Assembly: GCF_005938675.2 (NCBI RefSeq) | Contig: NZ_VCCH02000012.1 | Span: forward strand, 1-64,000 | From: Mycobacterium sp. KBS0706 | GTDB lineage: Bacteria; Pseudomonadota; Alphaproteobacteria; DSM-16000; Inquilinaceae | Reading direction: 5' to 3' | Length of the DNA stretch: 64,000 nucleotides | Part shown: positions 26,480 through 34,605 of the stretch, in pieces | How the letters are laid out: every line of letters begins with the position of its first letter | Numbering within the stretch: position 1 is the stretch's first letter | Made by a program: the position numbers and the translations under genes | Notes under the pieces: model-generated | What the model was told of the DNA's origin: nothing | Seen by the model: the letters and a program-made list of their open reading frames with translations, nothing else | The model's database searches: none

Positions 26480-28000
26480 ATGCAGGGCCCGTCGCGCCGC
26501 CAGGTCATGCTCGCCACCGTGTTCGCCGCAGCCCCCCTGCCCGGATGGGCGGCCGCCGCCCCGCTGCGCCTGACCTTCCTGCACGTCAACGACGTCTACG
26601 AGATCGGCCCGGTGCGCGGCCAGGGTGGCTTCGGCCAGTTGGCCACCCTGCTGAAGCAGGCCCGCGCCGAGAACCCGCACAGCATCACCACCTTCGGCGG
26701 CGACACGCTGTCGCCCTCGGTGATGTCGGGCCTGACCAAGGGCTCGCAGATGATCGACCTGTTCAACGCCGTCGGCGTCGACTACGCGGTCTGGGGCAAC
26801 CATGAATTCGACTATGGGCCGGAGCTGGCGTCGCAGCGCATCGGCGAGTCGAAATTCCCCTGGCTCGGCGCCAACGTCCTGGGGAAGGACGGCAAGCCCT
26901 TCGGCGGCGGCGTCGCCACCGCCACCCGCAAGGTCGGCGACTACACCATCGGCTTCCTCGGCATCCTGACGCCGGATACGGCGGTGCTGTCGAGCCCGGG
27001 GCCGGATGTCAGCTTCCCCGACATCATCACCACGGCGAAACAGGCAATCGAGGCGCTGAAGGCCGAGGGCGCCAACATCCTGGTGGCGCTGACCCATCTC
27101 GGCATCGCCCAGGACCGGCAGCTGGCGCAGTCGGTCAAGGGGCTGCACCTGGTGCTGGGCGGGCACGACCACGACCCGATCATGTTCTACGAGAACAACG
27201 TCCTGATCTTCAAAGCCGGCTACGATTCGCATTATCTCGGCGTTGTCGAGCTGGAGATCTTGAGCCGCGACACCAAGGACGGGCCGGTGATCGCCGTACT
27301 GCCGAGCTGGGAGGTGCGCCCGACCGCCGGGGTCGAGCCCGACCCGCAGATCCAGGGCAAGGTCGACGCCTTCAACAAGGCGCTGGACGACGCGCTGGGC
27401 ATCGTCATCGGCACCACCTCGGTCGAGCTCGACAGCCAGCGCGGCGCCGTCCGCACCGAGGAGACGACGATGGGCAACCTGATCGCCGACGGCGTGCGCT
27501 GGGGCACCACCGGCGCGCAGATCGCCATCATCAACGGCGGCGGTATCCGCGGCGACCGGCTGATCGCCGCCGGCACCCAGCTGACCCGCAAGGACATCCT
27601 GACCGAGCTGCCCTTCGGCAATGTCGCGGTGCTGCTGGAGCTGACAGGCGCCGAGATCCGGGCGGCGCTGGAGAACGGCGTATCCCAGGTCGAAGCCGTC
27701 GCCGGCCGCTTCCCGCAGGTCTCCGGCCTCGCCTTCGTCTGGGATCCGGCCAAGCCGCCCGGCAGCCGCGTGCTCTCGGTCACGGTCGACGGCAAGCCGC
27801 TGGACGATGCCACGATCTATCGCGTCGCCACGAATGACTACATGGCCGGCGGCGGCGATGGCTATGCCGCCTTCACCAAGGGCAAGGTGCTGGTCGACGC
27901 CTCGGCCGCGCGGCTGATGGCGACGGTGGTGATGGACTACGTCACCGCGATGAAGACCGTGGCGCCCAAGGTCGACGGCCGCATCCGGCGGGTCTCATGA
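26480..28000 (+). CDS. exported 5'-nucleotidase / metallophosphatase (UshA-like)
   Basis: A 506-residue periplasmic enzyme with a Tat-like leader (SRRQVMLATVFAAAPLPGWA). The metallophosphatase domain shows FLHVNDVYEIG, FGGDTLSPS, WGNHEFDYG, THLG and GGHDHD. The C-terminal nucleotide-binding domain has NGGGIRGDR and TNDYMAGGGDGY. The first metal motif is normally D-x-H but here is D-V-Y, so one metal ligand differs from UshA. GGAGGGA, nine bases before ATG 26,480, sets the start. It is coupled to the patatin gene by an ATGA overlap. Confidence 0.87.
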   Translation: MQGPSRRQVMLATVFAAAPLPGWAAAAPLRLTFLHVNDVYEIGPVRGQGGFGQLATLLKQARAENPHSITTFGGDTLSPSVMSGLTKGSQMIDLFNAVGVDYAVWGNHEFDYGPELASQRIGESKFPWLGANVLGKDGKPFGGGVATATRKVGDYTIGFLGILTPDTAVLSSPGPDVSFPDIITTAKQAIEALKAEGANILVALTHLGIAQDRQLAQSVKGLHLVLGGHDHDPIMFYENNVLIFKAGYDSHYLGVVELEILSRDTKDGPVIAVLPSWEVRPTAGVEPDPQIQGKVDAFNKALDDALGIVIGTTSVELDSQRGAVRTEETTMGNLIADGVRWGTTGAQIAIINGGGIRGDRLIAAGTQLTRKDILTELPFGNVAVLLELTGAEIRAALENGVSQVEAVAGRFPQVSGLAFVWDPAKPPGSRVLSVTVDGKPLDDATIYRVATNDYMAGGGDGYAAFTKGKVLVDASAARLMATVVMDYVTAMKTVAPKVDGRIRRVS

Positions 28001-28968
28001 CCGTGGATGCCGGCGGCACGGCCCCGCCGGTTCTGGGGCTGGCGCTCGGCGGCGGCATCGCCCGCGGCTGGGCCCATATCGGCGTGCTGCGGGCGCTCGA
28101 CGCCGCCGGCATCCAGCCGCAGGTGGTGTGCGGCACCTCGGTCGGCGCCCTGGCCGGCGCCGCCCATCTCTCCGGCCGGCTCGACATGCTCGAATCCTGG
28201 GCTCGCGGGCTGGACCGGAAGCGGATGGTCTCCTATCTCGATTTCGGCCTCGGCCTGCCCGCCCTGATCAGCGGCCGCAAGCTGGGACGGCTCCTGGACC
28301 AGAGCTTCGGCGACCTCAGGATCGAGGATCTCGGCGTGCCTTTCGGCGCGGTCTGCGTCGACCTGTTCACCGGTCACGAGGTCTGCCTGCGCGAGGGCCG
28401 CGTGTCGGAGGTGCTCCAGGCCTCCTACGCCCTGCCCGGCGTGTTCCCGCCGCGCCACATCGGCCGCCACATGCTGGTCGACGGGGCACTGGTCAACCCG
28501 GTGCCGGTTTCGTTCTGCCGCGCGCTCGGGGCCGAGGTGGTGATCGCGGTCAACCTCAACGGCGACATCATGGGCCGGACCCGGGTGCCGGAGGGCGGCT
28601 ATGCCCGCATCGCCGGCTTCGACATCCTCGAGCTGATGCCGGGCGGCAGCCTGCTGGGCGGCCTCAACGGCGTCGCCCGCAAGCTGTTCCGACGCGACCC
28701 GGACATGCCGAGCCTGTTCGGGGTAATGATGGCCTCGCTCAACATCATCCTCGACCGCATGGGCCGCACCCGCCTGGCGGCGGAGCCGCCGGACGTGGCG
28801 ATCGACCCCAAGCTCGGCCATATCGGCGCCGCCGAGTTCGACCGGGCAGCGGAGTTGATCGACCTCGGCTATGCGGCGGCAGAGGCGGCGGTCCCCGATA
28901 TCCTCGAGGCGCTGCGCGTCACCTCCTACGGGCTGGGGCCGGAGGCACCGGCCCCAGCCGCGAAATAG
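27997..28968 (+). CDS. patatin-like phospholipase (RssA type)
   Basis: A 323-residue lipid acyl hydrolase with the Ser-Asp dyad. It has the oxyanion loop LALGGGIARGWAHIG, nucleophile motif VCGTSVGALAG (GxSxG), and VDGALVNPVPV carrying the catalytic Asp (DGA). The layout matches the RssA-type bacterial patatins. No signal peptide is present. The start overlaps the stop of the 5'-nucleotidase; a shared role in recycling nucleotide-linked lipids would be guesswork. Its 3' end overlaps the convergent AraC gene by 43 bp. Confidence 0.87.
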   Translation: MTVDAGGTAPPVLGLALGGGIARGWAHIGVLRALDAAGIQPQVVCGTSVGALAGAAHLSGRLDMLESWARGLDRKRMVSYLDFGLGLPALISGRKLGRLLDQSFGDLRIEDLGVPFGAVCVDLFTGHEVCLREGRVSEVLQASYALPGVFPPRHIGRHMLVDGALVNPVPVSFCRALGAEVVIAVNLNGDIMGRTRVPEGGYARIAGFDILELMPGGSLLGGLNGVARKLFRRDPDMPSLFGVMMASLNIILDRMGRTRLAAEPPDVAIDPKLGHIGAAEFDRAAELIDLGYAAAEAAVPDILEALRVTSYGLGPEAPAPAAK

Positions 28969-29723
28969 CGGCTGGGCGGCGCGCCGAGCAGGCGCTTGAA
29001 CATGGTGGTGAAGGCGGCGGCGCTGTCATAGCCGAGGTCGAGGGCAACTGTCGTCACCGCCTCCCCTGCCGCCAGCCGCGGCAGGGCCGCGAACAGGCAG
29101 GCCTGCTGCCGCCAGGCGGAGAGGCTCAATCCGGTCTCCTGACGGAACAGCCGGGTGAAGGCGCGGCGGCTCATGCCCAACGCGCCGCACCAATCGTCGA
29201 TCGTGTCATGCGGCGTCGGCCCTTCCAGGAACCGCCGGCAGCGCGCCGCCAGCGCCGCATGGCCCGGCAGCGGCAGGTTCAGCGGCAGCACCGGCATGCG
29301 CGCGATCTCCTGCAGGATCAGCGCCATCACCAGCCCGTCCCGGCCGTCGAGATCGTATTCGAGCGGCAGGTTCACCGCCTCCATCAGCAGGCTGCGCATC
29401 AGCGGCGAGACGCCGACCACGCGGCATTCGGTCGGCAGGCCGGGAACGGCGTCGGGCTCGACATAGACGCTGCGCATGCTGACCGCGCCGATCGGCTGCA
29501 CGTCATGGATGATGCCGCCCGGGATCCACACGGCGCGCTCCGGCGGCACCACCCAGCGCCCCTGCTCGGTCCGCGCCATAAGCACGCCGTTGCTGCCGTA
29601 CAGCAGCTGCGACCGCCGGTGCCGGTGCGGCAGGATCACGTAATGCGCGGGATGGTCGTTGCCGAGAGCGACGATGGCTCGAGGCGTGGCCTCATAATCG
29701 AAAATGGTGGCTTGGAGGACCAT
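28926..29723 (-). CDS. AraC-family transcriptional regulator
   Basis: A 265-residue regulator with an N-terminal cupin-type sensor (HYVILPHRHRRSQLLYGSNG, VVPPERAVWIPGGIIHDV) and a C-terminal double helix-turn-helix (LGMSRRAFTRLFRQETGLS, then VALDLGYDSAAAFTTMFKRLLG). The layout matches regulators that sense small aromatic or drug-like ligands. It is divergent from an Fsr-type exporter with 137 bp between the starts, so it very likely controls that gene. GGAGGACC lies just before ATG 29,723. Confidence 0.85.
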   Translation of the reverse strand: MVLQATIFDYEATPRAIVALGNDHPAHYVILPHRHRRSQLLYGSNGVLMARTEQGRWVVPPERAVWIPGGIIHDVQPIGAVSMRSVYVEPDAVPGLPTECRVVGVSPLMRSLLMEAVNLPLEYDLDGRDGLVMALILQEIARMPVLPLNLPLPGHAALAARCRRFLEGPTPHDTIDDWCGALGMSRRAFTRLFRQETGLSLSAWRQQACLFAALPRLAAGEAVTTVALDLGYDSAAAFTTMFKRLLGAPPSRYFAAGAGASGPSP

Positions 29724-29860
29724 GGCCCACTCTCAAAACTAATAGACCTAAGCACGAAAGCAGGTCGGTCCGGAAGGCGTATTCTTGCTCGAGCCGGCGG
29801 CACTCCCGCCGCCGGGTGCCTCTTGGATGTGCCGCTCAGTGGCCCATCGGGACTCCTGGA

Positions 29861-31087
29861 ATGACGAGTGGAACCCTGGGCGGCAAGCCCGACACCGACG
29901 GAACGGTGTTCACCATCCTGGCCGCGATCAGCTTCAGCCATCTGCTGAACGACATGATGCAGTCGCTGCTGCCGGCACTCTATCCGATGCTCGCCTCGGA
30001 TTTCGGCCTCGATTTCGGCCAGGTCGGGCTCATCACCCTGGTGTTCAACCTCACCGCCTCGATCCTGCAGCCGGCGATCGGCCTCTACACCGACCGCAAG
30101 CCGCAGCCCTATTCGCTGCCGCTCGGCATGGGCTTCACCCTGATCGGCCTGGTCATCCTCTCGGTCGCCACGACCTTCCCGCTGCTGCTGCTGGGCGCGG
30201 CGCTGGTCGGCATGGGCTCGGCCGTTTTCCATCCGGAATCCTCGCGCATCGCCCGGCTGGCCTCGGGCGGGCGGCACGGGCTGGCGCAGTCGGTGTTCCA
30301 GGTCGGCGGCAATATCGGCTCGGCGATCGGGCCGCTGCTCGCCGCTTTCATCGTGCTGCCGCGCGGCCAGGCCAGCATCGGCTGGTTCTCGGCCGCCGCC
30401 CTGCTCGCCATCCTGGTGCTGACCGGCGTCGGCGCCTGGTACCAGCGGCACCGGCGTAGCATGGCGGCCAGGCCGCGCCGCCCGATGGAGCCGATCGCCC
30501 TGTCGCGCGGCAAGGTGGGGCTGTCGCTGGGCGTCCTCGGCCTGCTGGTGTTCTCGAAATACGTCTACATGGCCAGCCTGACGAGCTACTTCACCTTCTA
30601 CCTGATCCAGACCTTCGGCGTGTCGGTGCAGCAGGCGCAGATCCACCTGTTCATCTTCCTCGGCGCCGTCGCCGTCGGCACAGTGGCAGGCGGTCCGATC
30701 GGCGACCGCTTCGGCCGGAAGGTCGTGATCTGGGGGTCGATCCTGGGCGTGCTGCCCTTCACCCTGGCCATGCCCTATGTCGGGCTGACCGGCACCGTGA
30801 TCCTCAGCATCATCATCGGCCTGATCCTGGCCTCGGCCTTCTCCGCCATCGTCGTCTATGCGCAGGAGCTGGTGCCGGGCAAGACGGGCACCATCGCCGG
30901 GCTGTTCTTCGGGTTCGCCTTCGGCATGGGCGGCATCGGCGCCGCGGTGCTGGGCGAGGTCGCGGACCTGACCAGCATCGGCTTCGTCTATCGCCTCTGC
31001 GCCTTCCTGCCGCTGATCGGGCTGCTGACGGTCTTCCTGCCCGACCTGGAGCGGCCGCGACGGGTGGCCGCCGCACCGGCTGAATAG
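29861..31087 (+). CDS. MFS exporter, fosmidomycin-resistance (Fsr) type
   Basis: A 408-residue inner-membrane transporter with 12 predicted helices. ISFSHLLNDMMQSLLPALYPML in helix 1, GSAVFHPESSRIARLASGGRHGLAQSVFQVGGN and GDRFGRKVVI are hallmarks of the Fsr (fosmidomycin resistance) group. It should export a small toxic compound by proton antiport. ATG 29,861 gives the family N-terminus; the frame opens 15 codons earlier without support. Control by the divergent AraC gene is likely. Confidence 0.85.
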   Translation: MTSGTLGGKPDTDGTVFTILAAISFSHLLNDMMQSLLPALYPMLASDFGLDFGQVGLITLVFNLTASILQPAIGLYTDRKPQPYSLPLGMGFTLIGLVILSVATTFPLLLLGAALVGMGSAVFHPESSRIARLASGGRHGLAQSVFQVGGNIGSAIGPLLAAFIVLPRGQASIGWFSAAALLAILVLTGVGAWYQRHRRSMAARPRRPMEPIALSRGKVGLSLGVLGLLVFSKYVYMASLTSYFTFYLIQTFGVSVQQAQIHLFIFLGAVAVGTVAGGPIGDRFGRKVVIWGSILGVLPFTLAMPYVGLTGTVILSIIIGLILASAFSAIVVYAQELVPGKTGTIAGLFFGFAFGMGGIGAAVLGEVADLTSIGFVYRLCAFLPLIGLLTVFLPDLERPRRVAAAPAE

Positions 31088-31188
31088 CGACGGGCTCGGC
31101 GAAGCGGACGCGGGCGGCTGTGCCGGCGTCCGCTTCGGCCTATCTTGATCCCTGGTGGGTCCGCTGATCAGCGGATGGAGGGATCCGG

Positions 31189-31521
31189 ATGGGCCTACAA
31201 GAGCACCGGCGGCGAGCGCCGGCATGGGTGATTCTCGTGGCGGTTGGCCTGGGGCCCACGGTGGCCTCGGCGCATGACAGCTGGATCAACCGCGGCCGCT
31301 ACCTCGAATACGGCACCGTCAACCATTGCTGCGGCGACCACGACTGCTCGACCTGGCCGCGTTCCGATATCGAGGAGAATGCGGACGGCTACCGAATCCG
31401 CTCGACCGGCGAATTCGTGCCGCGCTTCAAGGCCCAGAGCAGCGAGGACGGCGAGTACTGGATCTGCCGCAAATCGACCCACGCGATCCGCTGCTTCTTT
31501 GCGCCATCGCCAGGGGCGTAG
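31189..31521 (+). CDS. small secreted cysteine-rich protein, unknown function
   Basis: A 110-residue protein with a signal peptide (hydrophobic about 12-26, VASAH cleavage context). The mature part holds HDSWINRGRYLE, HCCGDHDCSTWPRSDI and YWICRKSTHAIRCFF, with six cysteines that could form disulfides in the periplasm. Similar small proteins occur widely in rhizobia and relatives, with no known function. GGAGGG precedes the ATG. It is the last chromosomal gene before the prophage attachment site. Confidence 0.72.
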   Translation: MGLQEHRRRAPAWVILVAVGLGPTVASAHDSWINRGRYLEYGTVNHCCGDHDCSTWPRSDIEENADGYRIRSTGEFVPRFKAQSSEDGEYWICRKSTHAIRCFFAPSPGA

Positions 31522-31578
31522 GCCTGTGCGACCGCAGTCACCGCTGCGATCGTCAAGGTCTTGATGAAGAAGAGAGAA

Positions 31579-31627
31579 TGGTGCCCAGGGACGGAGTCGA
31601 ACCGCCGACACGGGGATTTTCAATCCC
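31579..31627 (-). other. attL: 3' fragment of tRNA-Phe(GAA)
   Basis: Read on the minus strand, this segment runs from the anticodon arm (GGGATTGAAAATCCC, anticodon GAA) through the T arm (GGTTCGACTCC) to an encoded CCA. The 5' half of a tRNA is missing: position 27 no longer pairs and unrelated AT-rich sequence follows. A 3' tRNA duplicate at one edge of a prophage is the standard footprint of integration into a tRNA gene. The intact gene should lie at the other end. Confidence 0.88.
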
Positions 31628-31662
31628 TTTATTCATCAAACAATATCAATAAGATATAGATG

Positions 31663-31685
31663 TATGTGGAGTTTTATGTGGAGTT
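31663..31685. repeat. tandem TATGTGGAGTT repeats beside attL
   Basis: TATGTGGAGTT occurs at 31,663-31,673 and 31,675-31,685, 12 bases apart, 36 bases inside the phage from the tRNA fragment. Direct repeats in this position are typical of integrase arm-type or excisionase binding sites. The surrounding 31,628-31,690 is markedly AT-rich for this genome. Confidence 0.5.
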
Positions 31686-31702
31686 CTGGTCTCCGCCGCT
31701 CA

Positions 31703-31727
31703 ACAGAAAGGCCGCCACGAGGCGGCC
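31703..31727 (-). terminator. hairpin terminator at the left end of the phage late operon
   Basis: GGCCGCC (31,710-31,716) and GGCGGCC (31,721-31,727) form a 7-bp stem with a 4-base loop; on the minus strand it is followed by TTTCTG. It lies 26 bp after the last leftward phage gene (stop at 31,754), the right place to protect the attachment site from late transcription. Confidence 0.6.
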
Positions 31728-31753
31728 CAGGTTGCTCGGTCCGGCCGATGAAT

Positions 31754-32140
31754 TCAGGCCTGGACCACCATGCCGCGGCGCACCAGTTCGTCGCGCACCG
31801 CCCGGCGCTGGCCCGGCGCGGCGGCCAGGACGCTCCGCAGCGCAGATTCCTGCAGGCGCTGTGCCGGCGTGATGCTCATCGGCTCGCGCTCCCACCATCG
31901 GCCGGGCGGCCCGGCCACCAGCTCGAACCCAAGGGAGGTCAGGCCGTCGATATAGTCTCGGGCGGCGCGCCGCGGATCATCCCTATCACCCGGCCCGGCC
32001 GCCCTGGTGACGCCCGGCGCGCCCGCGACGACCACGGCGGCAATGCCTGCGAGCAGGCGTCGGCGGGTGATCCCCCCATCAATCTGGACAATTTTATCTA
32101 TAACACTAGAATCCTCTCCCACCTCATCAATCCTCCCCAT
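31754..32140 (-). CDS. phage-encoded exported protein, unknown
   Basis: About 128 residues if ATG 32,140 is used. A twin-arginine-like leader (GGITRRRLLAGIAAVVVAGAPGVTRA) is followed by a basic region ending SITPAQRLQESALRSVLAAAPGQRRAVRDEL, which looks helical. I do not recognise it. The start is uncertain: no clear ribosome-binding site precedes ATG 32,140, and a GTG at about 32,122 has GGGAGG upstream. It is the leftmost phage gene, next to attL. The start side is AT-rich, and 32,141-32,391 holds no gene I can support, only a probable divergent promoter region. Confidence 0.5.
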   Translation of the reverse strand: MGRIDEVGEDSSVIDKIVQIDGGITRRRLLAGIAAVVVAGAPGVTRAAGPGDRDDPRRAARDYIDGLTSLGFELVAGPPGRWWEREPMSITPAQRLQESALRSVLAAAPGQRRAVRDELVRRGMVVQA

Positions 32141-32391
32141 GGGTTGGTCTGGTTGGTGGCGCCGGGTTCGCGTCGGCAAAACAAGGACCCGGCGCCGCTG
32201 TCTTAATCTAGGACTATCCGGATATTCGCAGCAAAGGGCCGCGCATCTTTGCATCGCCTGTCCGGTTCGTTCCGATCCGCTACATGACCATAAATTTCCC
32301 CTTGCGAGTACATAACTTTCTATGAGTATGCACATGTTTTTAAAGGATCAAGCGCATTCTGCGGCACAGGTTTCACCGCTACGTTGCGCAT

Positions 32392-32781
32392 ATGAAAGAC
32401 TTGAAAACAGAGCGGGTTCACCTGCTCGTCTCACAGGCAGAATTAACTGCCGTCACCAAGTGGTCCGCGAAGAAGCATTTGCGGACCCGGGCGCAGGGTA
32501 TCCGGAGGCTGATGAGGGCCGCGATGGCCGTCGATGACGGATACGCCAGGTTGCAGGAAGCCGAGCGTCTGCTTCGGGATCTGCGGTCCTATGTCCACAA
32601 GGCGGTGCAGATCAGGCTGGCGAAGCTCGAGCCCGGCCGGGATGACCCGGCCGAGCTCGAAGCCCTGCTGGCGGACCTGATCAAGCATTACCCGGATATC
32701 GATCGGTCGACCGACAAGCTGGCCGAACTGCTGCGCACGATCGGCGAGGAGTTGAAGGCGGAGGGCGAGGATGGCGACTAA
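32392..32781 (+). CDS. phage protein with ribbon-helix-helix-like N-terminus, unknown
   Basis: A 129-residue basic/charged protein. The first 45 residues (ERVHLLVSQAELTAVTKWSAKKHLRTRAQGIRRLMRAA) resemble the strand-helix-helix of RHH proteins, as in mobilisation or regulator proteins; the rest (45-129) is helical and charged. It reads rightward, against the late genes, which suggests expression in the lysogen. Its stop overlaps that of the convergent holin-region gene. The function is unknown; a DNA-binding regulator is the most likely class. Confidence 0.5.
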   Translation: MKDLKTERVHLLVSQAELTAVTKWSAKKHLRTRAQGIRRLMRAAMAVDDGYARLQEAERLLRDLRSYVHKAVQIRLAKLEPGRDDPAELEALLADLIKHYPDIDRSTDKLAELLRTIGEELKAEGEDGD

Positions 32782-33443
32782 GCGTCCTCCTCCGGTTTGA
32801 GCGAGTAGAACAGCAGCACCGCGTTCATCGCCACCCGCAACGTCGTCTGCACGAGGCTCGCGCTCTGGCCCTCATCGGCCTGCCTCTGCGCCTCGGCCAG
32901 CGCCTCCTCCGCAACCGCCTTCCCGGTCTTGATCGCCTCCAGCGTGGCCGGCATCGTGCAGAACGGGATCCGCAGCACGACGCAGGTATCGGCCGCGGCC
33001 TCGGCCAACGTCACATACGTCCGGGCGGTGGCGATGTGCTGGGAAAGCGCGGCGTTCGGCGCAGGCGGAAGGCCAGGACGAGCAGCAGGCGCACAGCCAG
33101 AAAGAAAGAAGATCACCGCCAGGGCGCCGCCGAACGCGAGCGCAGTCGCCACGGGCGGGCTGCGCAGCACCGATCCGCTCTCCGGCTTCATCATCGCGGT
33201 CGGCGCCAGCTTCTCCTTCGGCAGGTAGCCGCCGATCGCCGCGCCCAGCACGGTGCCGATGATGGTGGCGACCGTGGCCGGCATGTCGGGCAGCGCCGGC
33301 ACGATCGCCTTGAAAACGCTCCAGAACCACAGGATCACCTGGTCCATGCCGGACGCGGTGGCGGTGCCGGCGGCGATGGCGCCGACCACGGCAAAGATCA
33401 CCTTTCGGCTGATGTCGCTCCACTTGCGGGTCACAGTCTCCAT
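32778..33443 (-). CDS. holin-like phage membrane protein with internal lipobox
   Basis: 221 residues. Residues about 15-75 hold two hydrophobic segments (VIFAVVGAIAAGTATASGM; ATVATIIGTVLGAAIGGYLP), as in phage holins. A third segment, residues 98-117, ends in FFLSGC, a lipobox-like motif, followed by a Pro/Ala stretch and a helical tail. The protein looks like a holin joined to a lipoprotein. GGAGG ten bases before ATG 33,443 favours this start. It lies after the endolysin gene and a terminator, in the lysis region. Confidence 0.55.
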   Translation of the reverse strand: METVTRKWSDISRKVIFAVVGAIAAGTATASGMDQVILWFWSVFKAIVPALPDMPATVATIIGTVLGAAIGGYLPKEKLAPTAMMKPESGSVLRSPPVATALAFGGALAVIFFLSGCAPAARPGLPPAPNAALSQHIATARTYVTLAEAAADTCVVLRIPFCTMPATLEAIKTGKAVAEEALAEAQRQADEGQSASLVQTTLRVAMNAVLLFYSLKPEEDA

Positions 33444-33468
33444 GCGGATTGCCCCTCCTTCGGGCATC

Positions 33469-33492
33469 AAAAAACCCGGCGCGAAGGCCGGG
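33469..33492 (-). terminator. intrinsic terminator after the endolysin gene
   Basis: On the minus strand CCCGGC-CTTCGC-GCCGGG is followed directly by TTTTTTG, a strong rho-independent terminator. It lies 27 bp after the endolysin stop codon and 26 bp before the holin-like start, so the two can be expressed separately. Confidence 0.8.
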
Positions 33493-33518
33493 CGGACGGT
33501 GGTTCGGGGTGGAATCTG

Positions 33519-34289
33519 TCAGGCATCAAGCTGGGCGATCGCATCCTCGATCGCCGCCCAGGTCTTTGGGCCGGCGATGCCGTCGGCAACCAGCCTGCGC
33601 AAGGTCTGGAACTTGCGCACGGCCGCAGCGGTCAGCGGCCCGGCATGGCCGTCGACCTTCAGCTGCGGGTCCGCGCCGAGGCGGTTGAGCGCGCGCTGCA
33701 AGGCGGCGATCCTGTCCACTGCCAGGCGGTCCGGCCTTGACGAATCGGTCCAGACCGCCTTGGCCCGGGCCAGCGCCGCCTTGCGGTCCGCGAGGCCGTT
33801 CTCGCCACCGTTGATCAGGCGGGTGACGGCAACGACGTCGTCGCGCTGCGCGGCCGCGGCAATATGCCGGGTCACCCAATAGGCAACGGCGATCTCCACG
33901 GCGGTGTCCGGCTCGGCCGCCAAGTCGGGGTTGTGCAGCAGGTCGATGCCGGACGACTTCGACGCGCGGGCATAGTTGAAGCGGCCCGTCGTCTGTAGGA
34001 ACCCGCGGCCGCGGAACCGCCAGCCATCGCCGGGCTCGGTGTTGCCCAGATCCTTCCGGCCGTCGTAGCGCTCGAAATACTCGGGATCGCCATCCTCGAC
34101 GAGGGTACGGAAGCGTGCCGTCTCATGGCAGCCCTGGGCCAGGAAATGTACCAGCTGCAGCCGGTCATCCAGGATGCCGGCCTCGTACAGGTATCGATTC
34201 AGGGGCTCGACCAGCGCGTGCATCAGGGCGTTGGCCGGGCGCAGTGCGATCGCCGCCAGGCTGGCGGCGCCAATGGTGAAGTGCGGCAT
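33519..34289 (-). CDS. phage endolysin: GH19 muramidase/chitinase-like domain plus peptidoglycan-binding domain
   Basis: 256 residues. Residues about 1-185 are a GH19-type lysozyme: HFLAQGCHETARF carries the catalytic Glu56, and YFERYDGRKDLGN, then GWRFRGRGFLQTTGRFNY are typical. Residues about 195-252 are a peptidoglycan-binding domain (LQRALNRLGA, VDGHAGPLTAAAVRKFQ, DGIAGPKTW). No signal peptide is seen, so it needs a holin to reach the cell wall. It follows the Rz1-like gene by 4 bp and is flanked by a terminator. Confidence 0.88.
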   Translation of the reverse strand: MPHFTIGAASLAAIALRPANALMHALVEPLNRYLYEAGILDDRLQLVHFLAQGCHETARFRTLVEDGDPEYFERYDGRKDLGNTEPGDGWRFRGRGFLQTTGRFNYARASKSSGIDLLHNPDLAAEPDTAVEIAVAYWVTRHIAAAAQRDDVVAVTRLINGGENGLADRKAALARAKAVWTDSSRPDRLAVDRIAALQRALNRLGADPQLKVDGHAGPLTAAAVRKFQTLRRLVADGIAGPKTWAAIEDAIAQLDA

Positions 34290-34293
34290 GGGA

Positions 34294-34605
34294 TCAGTCC
34301 GTCGTGAGGGGGACGTTGCCAGGCACCACTTGGTTGGCGGCGGCCCAGTCGTTCAGCTTCTTCAGCCGATAGGCACACTCGGCACGCGCCTTTTCGGTGC
34401 GGTCCTGGGCAGCGCTGACCGCGCGGGCCCAATCAACCACCTGCTCGACGGTCCGCGGCGGTGGCGGCGCGGACGGCACGTCGCCGCCCTTCGGACAGGT
34501 GCGAAGAATCTCCGGCACGTCGAGGGTGGCGATCGCTGGCGGGCTGTCGCCAGCACCGGCGGCGCAGCCGGCCAGCACCAGGGCGAGGAGCGTCGCGCGG
34601 ATCAT
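34294..34605 (-). CDS. Rz1-like lipoprotein (candidate o-spanin)
   Basis: 103 residues with a lipoprotein signal: ATLLALVLAGCAAG, so Cys14 would be lipidated and the protein placed in the outer membrane. A Pro-rich stretch (PSAPPPP) follows, then a helical region. In phages a small Pro-rich lipoprotein beside the endolysin gene is the usual outer-membrane spanin. Its ATG overlaps the stop of the upstream coiled-coil membrane protein gene, as in many Rz/Rz1 pairs. Confidence 0.65.
   Translation of the reverse strand: MIRATLLALVLAGCAAGAGDSPPAIATLDVPEILRTCPKGGDVPSAPPPPRTVEQVVDWARAVSAAQDRTEKARAECAYRLKKLNDWAAANQVVPGNVPLTTD

Noticed and set aside
31579..31627. A functional tRNA-Phe gene
   Set aside because: Only the 3' part is present; the D arm, the 5' acceptor strand and one anticodon-stem partner are missing. 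It is an attachment-site remnant.
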